DNA of 64,000 bases, from NCBI GenBank assembly GCA_951799425.1, contig OX637394.1, positions 45,492,642-45,556,641 on the forward strand. The letters run 5' to 3'. This document shows positions 57,616 to 64,000 of the stretch, one piece after another (within the stretch, counting starts at the first letter, position 1; every line of letters begins with the position of its first letter). Under the pieces are notes generated by a model. It did no database searches, was not told the DNA's origin, and saw only the letters and a list, made by a program, of their open reading frames with translations. Origin of the DNA: Ilex aquifolium (lineage: Eukaryota > Streptophyta > Magnoliopsida > Aquifoliales > Aquifoliaceae). The position numbers were made by a program, and so were the translations under genes.

Positions 57616-60272
57616 TGTAAAACCCGGGCAAATTTGAACTTTTTCTTAAAAAGGGCAAAATGACAATTTGCCATCCTAATGCATATTTAAAATACTCATG
57701 TTCTAGACCTCGGATGAGCAAACTAAGTTCACCGTTGAATTCGTATCGCGAAAACGAGTTACCCTGTCAAATTTCGTCGAATTCCGAAATAGTCATATTT
57801 TTACACGTCGTTCGAGGCGACTGCGTAACGAATGACATTTTAAAGGTCCCCAAAAATATTTTTTATAAAATTTCCTTAAAATTAAGTTAAAATTCAAATA
57901 AAATTAATTTGAACTTAATCCGAGATATAATGAATCGTTTCAGGACGAAAAACGGACCCGGAAGTGATAAACGAGCGGGACGATGTGGACTGCGGAATTA
58001 AAATTATAAATAGGGACTTAAAATTGATATTTTAGCACAAATATCTTCCCTATTCAGCACACCACACGTTGGAGAGGAGAGAAAAGAGAGAAAATGAATT
58101 TTCAAGGCTTTCTTCCGTCGATCCGCTAGGTTACGTCGGTCGGAATCGCTTGAACCAAGAATTAAAGTTGGTCTACGCGACGAGGGCTACGCATGGGTAC
58201 CAAAAACAAGGATTTTCACCGAAGATCTAAAATGGGAGATTTTGGGGAAATCAAGTCTTGGTGGGTATTTTTCTTGAGCTCAAACCGAAAGGAAGAATAA
58301 GAAGTGATACTGTCAATCCTGGACAGTAGGTGAATTTCTTATTCATTTCATAAGCTACGATTATTTAATAATTATGAAATTTTGAGGTTATAATATAGAT
58401 TTAAAAAGGATTTGTTTGGTTTTGGTTTCAAGTAAAATGGAGATAAATACGATTTTTGGTGATTTTTGAAAGTTAGCCCCAGCCTATAGAAACTGATCTG
58501 GAAAATCTGGACAGCATGTAGTTTCGTAATTGGTTTTATGAGTTAGAGTTCGTTTATGAATCTTAAACTTTTAGAGTTTGAAATAGATTCATAAAGAGTT
58601 ATTTTGGCTTTTGGTCTCCCACATATTTTGTTAGAATTGGATTTTAATAACTAGAGTTAGAGTTGTTTTAACTCATGAAGGTTACCTGCAGAATGTTCAA
58701 AGATGCTAAACGCCAACGCTTAGTTGGAAAAGAACCCTACATGTGACATTAAAACTAAACAAGAGAGGAAGTGTTCTTGAGGCTTTCTACAATCATCTTA
58801 CACTTCTATTAAGGTAGGGTTTCTCCTACTTGAGTTTATTTCTTACCTAAGATGTATTATGGTTAAATGGAGATGAGAAATGGATGGAATATATATTCTA
58901 TCTTGAGGTGGTTTTGTTTCTTGTACTATGTGGTTACTTGAAATGGTTTGTAAAAATCATTTAGTATGATTTCTTGAGCTATGTGGTAATGTGGAATCAC
59001 ATGCTTATGATATGATTTATGATTGAAATGTACTTGTTGATATATGCATGTTTTGATATATATTGACATTGTGACAAATATGGTATTTATATGCTTAGGA
59101 TATAATTTACCATGGATGTGTTGGAATTGTTCGTATGTCATTTATAGCATATGGAATATTATGTTGTTGTGCAATGGTGCATCACATTGCATATGCACGG
59201 AAACATCTCATCACATGGGTGTGTGCATGGTTGTCGTCAATACCATACTTGGTGATTGACGGATGGCTTGGGAAAGTTGGGTCGAAGGCCTAGCTAAGCC
59301 GCTTGGTTTCATGATAAATTGGGTCGGGGTTAGCAAGAAGGGCTAGAATATCCCTCAGGTGAAAGACTCGTTGATAGGATTCGCACTCCGTTGGTATAAA
59401 AGGCCATAAAGTGTGTCGGTATACGCGGAACCGTGGGTTGAAGTCTTGAAATTCTGTGTCGGCTGGGTGCCGTTGGTGTAAGTCCATGAATGCCCACCCC
59501 AAGAAAGACCCTAGTTTTGCAAATGTCAATTGATGTGTAACATAGATGACGGTTCAAAGGCACGTTGGCACTACAATGTGTTGTGGGAGTTGGTATGGGC
59601 TCGGGATAGCATGCATGAGTGAGTTTCATCTCATTACTTGGCATGGCATCATGAGATTCTATCTTGAATAATATATTCTTATTTGGAATGTAAGAAGTTG
59701 TTTGTGGCATGTGCGCATTGCATACGCATTTTAGGTGGGGAGTAGCCTTTGTAGGAGTTTTTCTACTGAGCGTTGGCTCACCCTATATGGGAAACATTTC
59801 AGGTGGGAGAAATACACCGGTGGATGGCTCCAATTTGGACCCTCATGTTTGAAGAAAGTCGAATGTGGCTTTATTTTGTGTGAATGTACAACATTTGTGG
59901 AAATAATATTTTGGGCATGTAATCTTTTGCAAATAATTGTAATAGAACTTATATGGACTATTGTTAAACTAACCTTGCATGTTTTGATATAAGTATTGAT
60001 AAATGGACCCGGTGCGGTCAAGTTTTACTTATAAATGGACCTTGTGTGGTCATTGTGTTATATTGGGTCTTAGATGAGTCATGTTAATTTATACTGCACA
60101 TGTTGTGTTTTGGGTAGAGCTCCCCGCACAAAGGAGACTCTGCCCGAATTTTGTTAAAATTAAGGACCCCGGTAAATGGGGCATGATGGTGTGATATCGA
60201 GTTACTCGGTATCCACGAGTATTCCGCGGGTTGATGGGTAATCAACGGACCCCCGGACTTTGGGGTGTCACA
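57616..60272 (+). mobile_element. 2657-bp solo LTR nested in the Athila pol gene
   Basis: It begins TGTAAAACCC and ends GGGGTGTCACA, so its ends are short inverted repeats of the TGT...ACA type. It is flanked by ACCGT (57611-57615) and GCCGT (60273-60277), a 5-bp TSD with one change. A TATAAATAG promoter word lies at 58005-58013. No coding sequence or second LTR accompanies it. Length and ends resemble chromovirus (Tekay/Del) LTRs, but lineage is a guess. Orientation is taken from the TATA box. Confidence 0.85.
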
Positions 60273-61505
60273 GCCGTAGATAAGAGGAAATTTCTAACTG
60301 AAGTAAAAAGCTTCTTCTGGGATAACCCATACCTTTTCAAATATTGCTCAGATCAAATTATCCGGAGATGTGTGCCCGATGATGAGGTAAGTAGCATTTT
60401 ATCTTTTTGTCATTCGGGAACATGTGGAGGCCACTTTTCTATGAAAAAGACCGTTGCAAAGGTTTTGCAGTGCGGATTTTATTGGCCGACAATTTTTAAG
60501 GATGAATATAATTTTTGTAAGGTGTGTGAGCGATGTCAAAAACTAGGGGGATTAACCCGTAGAAATATGATGCCTCTAAATCCAATTTTGATAATAGAAA
60601 TTTTTGACTATTGGGGCATAGATTTCATGGGACCTTTTCCTCCATCTTTTGGATATATGTACATTTTAGTGGGAGTAGACTATGTTTCTAAGTGGGTCGA
60701 AGCTATACCATGCCGGACAAATGATCATAAAGTTGTTTTGAAATTTCTAAAAGAAAATACTTTGTCCAGATTTGGTATACCTCGAGCCATTATCAGTGAT
60801 GAGTGATTGCACTTTTGTAATAGAACTTTTGAGAATTTAAGGAAAAAATACGGTGTAACACATAAAGTTGCAACTCCCTATCACCCTCAGACAAGTGGTC
60901 AAGCGGAGCTAGCCAATCGGGAGATTTCTTACATTTTGGAAAAAAAAGTGAACCCCGATCGTAAAGATTGGTCGTTACGACTAATTGATGCGTTATGGGC
61001 ATACCGAACTGTATACAAAACCCCGATTGGCATGTCTCCGTATAGATTGGTTTATGGAAAAGCTTGCCACTTACCTTTGGAACTAGAACATAAGGCATAC
61101 TGGGCCATTAAGATGTTCAATTTTAGTTTTGACAAAGCTGGTGCCTTACGAAAATTACAATTAAATGAGCTTGAGGAGATTAAGAATGAAGCCTATGAGA
61201 ATTCTAGGATTAGTAAGGAACGAATGAAGGTGTTCCATGATAAGAATATTGTGCGTAAAACGTTTACACCTGCACAGAAAGTTCTGTTATATAATTCTAG
61301 GCTTCACATCTTCAAAGGAAAGCTTCGAACTAGATGGAGTGGTCCGTACATTGTTAAGGAGGTATTCCCCTATGGAACAATAGAGATTGAGAATCCCAAT
61401 AATGAGAACACCTTTAAAGTTAACGGACAACGACTGAAACCATTATTGGAGGAAGGTATTGTTGAAGTGGAATCCATCGAATTGATGGATCCCCATTATG
61501 AATAA
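60273..61505 (+). pseudogene. Athila-type integrase (one internal stop)
   Basis: The HHCC zinc-binding domain (CHSGTCGGH, later CKVCERC), the catalytic core with the first Asp in [11 protein letters not shown], the second in AIISDE, and the Glu in [10 protein letters not shown] are all present. The C-terminal part has [18 protein letters not shown] at 60804, just after the second Asp motif, splits it. The usual residue there is Gly, so a GGA-to-TGA change is likely. The stop of the last part is at 61503-61505. Confidence 0.88.
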
Positions 61506-61672
61506 TCTGTCTCTAACCATTTGCTGTATGCTGTTGTATATTAGTGTATTTTGTTTTCTTTTTATTTTTCTACAGATGCATGAGCACATTTTACGCGCAT
61601 CCGATATGTTCTTCCTATCCCTTATTTGATCTTACTTTTCGTATTATTACATTGAGGACAATGTAAATTTTT

Positions 61673-61703
61673 AAGTGGGGGGTTGGGGGGGGGGGGGTGG
61701 AGC
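61673..61703 (+). other. Polypurine / G-run after integrase
   Basis: AAGTGGGG, then a ~14-G run and GTGGAG, after a GAGGACAATGTAAAT word. Athila-type elements carry such a purine-rich stretch after pol, an internal PPT-like sequence. The G homopolymer looks expanded. Confidence 0.5.
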
Positions 61704-61916
61704 ATACTTGATTAATGGATATGAATTTTTGAGTTTGTTGTGCACATGCAGCTGTGTTATCTTCTTTAAAAAAAAAAAAATTTTTTTTTTTACCTTTGTG
61801 TATATTTCTTAGCCTTTAGGAATTTTTAGGAGAAGAATTGAGTCACCTGGGAGAAAAGAACTAAAAAAAAAGTAAGAATTTTTCTAAGTATGGAGGAACT
61901 AACTCACTGGAAGTCG

Positions 61917-62190
61917 CATCCGGACGCAATAACATAGAACAAAACCTACAGGAAGTCGCGTCCGGACGTGACCAAAGAGCCTGAACTCTCTGGAACACGC
62001 GTCCGGACGGAACATTAACATGCGTCCGGACGGGAAAACCAAGCGTTTCGAATTCCATAGGGCGCGTCCGGACGGGTACTGTACCATGCGTCCGGACGTG
62101 TGTTCTTTAAGGCTAATGAATACGGTAGTTGAGATGCGTCCGGACGGTTACACCCCATGCATCCGGACGCGTGTAAGAAAATTATAAATA
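61917..62190 (+). promoter_or_regulatory. CGTCCGGACG palindrome cluster plus TATA box before the 3' ORF
   Basis: Eight copies of CRTCCGGACG: 61917-61926, 61959-61968, 62000-62009, 62023-62032, 62065-62074, 62089-62098, 62137-62146 and 62160-62169, followed by TATAAATA at 62183-62190. The 5' LTR has the same palindrome three times, ahead of TATAAATA at 52444. The 3' ORF starts about 100 bp after the internal TATA. A promoter role is inferred from this parallel. Confidence 0.6.
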
Positions 62191-62288
62191 GTGCGTCTGA
62201 TCGGTTGCCTTGGCCTACACTCTTCTAAACCGAATTATAAAACTTTCCCCGCCTATTTCACATTTGCCTTCTCGATTGCACCCACACA

Positions 62289-63359
62289 ATGGCACCACCG
62301 AGAGCCTCAACTTCTAAGAGACCCCGAACCAGTACTCAGGAGCCACAAGAGGAGGAAGACACCACATTTGATCCTGTTCGTTTCCAAACCTTAGAGGCTC
62401 GGGTAAGATTTTTTAAGTACTACGCCCTTAAGCCTGTAGTCTATGAGAGGAAGATCGAATATGAGGACTTCACCCGGTTGGGAGTCCGAGACATTGTCAC
62501 CTCGAGGCGATGGACGGGTTTTATGGGTAAAGAGTGGCTATGTATTCCCATCTTAGCGAGAGAATTCTTTAGCAATGCTGATGATATCGGGAATGGCTTC
62601 ATCCATACATATGTTCGGGGTATAGAGATCAGGGTGGATGCTGTGACCATAGCTAGGATAATTGGAATGACCCAAGCTCGGGTGGTCAACCCGGACTACC
62701 CCCAAGCCTATCCCGGAGATGAGGTCGGACGAGAGCTGCTACGGGACGATGATTTTGTTTGGACGGGTAACATTAAATATCTTCAGCAGGGTGATTTGAC
62801 CAATAAGTATAAGATACTGAACCTCATTTCAGTATCTAATGTCCTTCCCTTACTGAGAAACAACCACATCTATCTGGACCGTGCTCGCCTGTTGTACGCT
62901 ATGGGTACAGGAAAGTCCATAGACCTCCCATCATTGATTTTTTCTGAGATGAGGCGAGCTATCGTGGACCCGAAAAAGCCATCTCTCCCTTTCGCCGGTT
63001 TGGCTACCGCATTGTGCGAGCAGGTAGGAGTGGTGATCGACACCACTATAGAGCGGGCCAAGAAAGTGGTGGCTCTAAACTCTGGCACCCTTTTGAAAAG
63101 TCAGAGTGTGGCTAGGCCAGTGCTAGGAGGGAGGGGGCCGGTTGAAGAGCAAGCAGCACCACCAGGGGTGGATCCAGAGGAGGAGGACTGGGATCAGTTC
63201 CTCAATATTGATGAGGATTTTGAAGTGCTAGTGGATGAGGATACTGATCCTAGGACTGACAGGCAGATACTCTTCGAGCTATTGAGAGGACAGAGAGAGA
63301 TGATGAAGGAGATGAAGGAGTTGAGAGCTCAGATGAGGGGGTTAGGGCAGAGTTCTTAG
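62289..63359 (+). CDS. Athila 3' ORF (putative plant transposon protein domain)
   Basis: An intact 356-aa ORF between integrase and the expected 3' LTR. The N-terminus is basic (SKRPRTS, NLS-like). The domain at about 40-210 contains LAREFFSNAD and TYVRGIEIRVDAVTIARIIGM, typical of the 'putative plant transposon protein' domain that marks the 3' region of Athila-type elements. An acidic segment (VDPEEEDWDQF ... DEDTDP) and a C-terminal charged helix (RGQREMMKEMKELRAQMRGL) end it. No signal peptide or membrane segment is visible, so an envelope role is not supported. It is the only long ORF of this element without a break. Confidence 0.8.
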   Translation: MAPPRASTSKRPRTSTQEPQEEEDTTFDPVRFQTLEARVRFFKYYALKPVVYERKIEYEDFTRLGVRDIVTSRRWTGFMGKEWLCIPILAREFFSNADDIGNGFIHTYVRGIEIRVDAVTIARIIGMTQARVVNPDYPQAYPGDEVGRELLRDDDFVWTGNIKYLQQGDLTNKYKILNLISVSNVLPLLRNNHIYLDRARLLYAMGTGKSIDLPSLIFSEMRRAIVDPKKPSLPFAGLATALCEQVGVVIDTTIERAKKVVALNSGTLLKSQSVARPVLGGRGPVEEQAAPPGVDPEEEDWDQFLNIDEDFEVLVDEDTDPRTDRQILFELLRGQREMMKEMKELRAQMRGLGQSS

Positions 63360-64000
63360 GATCAGGCAGACCCCTCATCTTAGCATGTTTCTTCTAGGTC
63401 CCGGTGTTTGAAAATCTTTTCTTTTATTTTCTTTTTGAATCTGTGAAATCAAAGCCTATTTTGGATAGATTTTTGTTGGGCTTGATTTCTGTTGAATATG
63501 CATTGTACTTGAATTCTCAATATTATATGAAATGCATATTTTGTTTGGTGTGCTATCAAATATCTAAATAACATTTTTATGCATGAATTGACATCACAAT
63601 ATAAAAATAATTTGCTTAGTTTTAAATTTGCAACTGTTTAAGCATCACATAAAACTTTATTCTATATTTTTGTATCTCATATCATGTTCTTAAAAAAACT
63701 CACAATTTGTGCACTTTAGACTTTACCAAGTTGAAAATTTGTTAGGTATTTTACCTTGAGAACTTGAAACATATAGTGGAGATGTATAAAAAACCCTAGT
63801 GAGTTTTGATCCTATCTTTCTTGGAGGGTTACTTACATTTACTCAAAAGAATTATTTCTTTCAGCTAATCTCCTTCAATAGTCTCATTATTTTTGTTTTG
63901 GTCAACACAAATATTGTGAATGATTGCTTGACTTTAAATTATTTGCATGAGAAGTGTGTTATCAAAAGCTCTTGAGATATGATTTTAGGTCATCTTTGAT
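63360..64000 (+). other. 3' non-coding part of the Athila element
   Basis: AT-rich sequence after the 3' ORF, without ORFs and without similarity to the 5' LTR start. The 3' LTR is therefore expected beyond the window edge. Confidence 0.5.

Noticed and set aside
61899-62087. Minus-strand ORFs across the CGTCCGGACG cluster
   Set aside because: Palindromic GC-rich repeats keep both strands open by chance; no homology signal.
62289-63359. Envelope gene in the Athila 3' region
   Set aside because: The ORF has no signal peptide or transmembrane segment and matches the intracellular-looking plant transposon protein domain instead.

Overview
The window is nuclear DNA of a flowering plant, most likely a eudicot. 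It is AT-rich, its genes carry GT-AG introns, and it encodes a nuclear-encoded thylakoid protein. It is dominated by plant transposable elements (Tat- and Athila-type Ty3/gypsy, hAT, Mutator-like, Helitron, tRNA-type SINEs). No bacterial or organellar gene was seen. All calls were made by reading; no database search was run, and repeat boundaries are by eye unless an exact target-site duplication (TSD) is quoted.

Three host genes are supported. (1) Psb27, a photosystem II assembly/repair factor (180-692, +), intronless, with an I-box/G-box promoter. (2) A DUF789-family gene (17914-20211, +) of six exons, reconstructed as 316 aa. (3) A COMT-type plant O-methyltransferase (42221 down to 37270, -) of three exons, 353 aa, whose 3.56-kb second intron is full of small transposons. 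They look unrelated and do not form a pathway.

Layout. 0.7-17 kb: repeat-rich intergenic DNA with a long-armed foldback, a 136-bp retroposon carrying a snRNA-type promoter, a solo LTR, dimeric MITEs, two hAT elements with perfect 8-bp TSDs, three SINEs, and a ~0.75-1.1-kb direct repeat flanking an inverted, broken integrase. 17-20.8 kb: the DUF789 gene. 24.0-30.8 kb: one ~6.8-kb element with inverted ends and an exact TSD, holding two arrays of a ~21-bp minisatellite and GATC-dense repeats but no recognisable transposase. 31-37 kb: Helitron, LTR-like debris and a ~0.9-kb foldback lying 3' of the methyltransferase. 43-49 kb: RNase H remnant, GGT-rich low-complexity DNA, hAT and Helitron clusters.

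49.4-64 kb: nested LTR retrotransposons. A Tat-type element (5' LTR, gag, protease) is interrupted at about 52083 by an Athila-type element (5' LTR, tRNA-Asp primer site, gag, protease, RT, RNase H, integrase, 3' ORF). The Athila element is itself interrupted by a 2657-bp solo LTR inside its pol gene. The Athila copy is defective through several stops and frameshifts, and its 3' LTR lies beyond the window. Ahead of its 3' ORF is a cluster of CGTCCGGACG palindromes plus a TATA box that mirrors the arrangement in its 5' LTR, suggesting an internal promoter.
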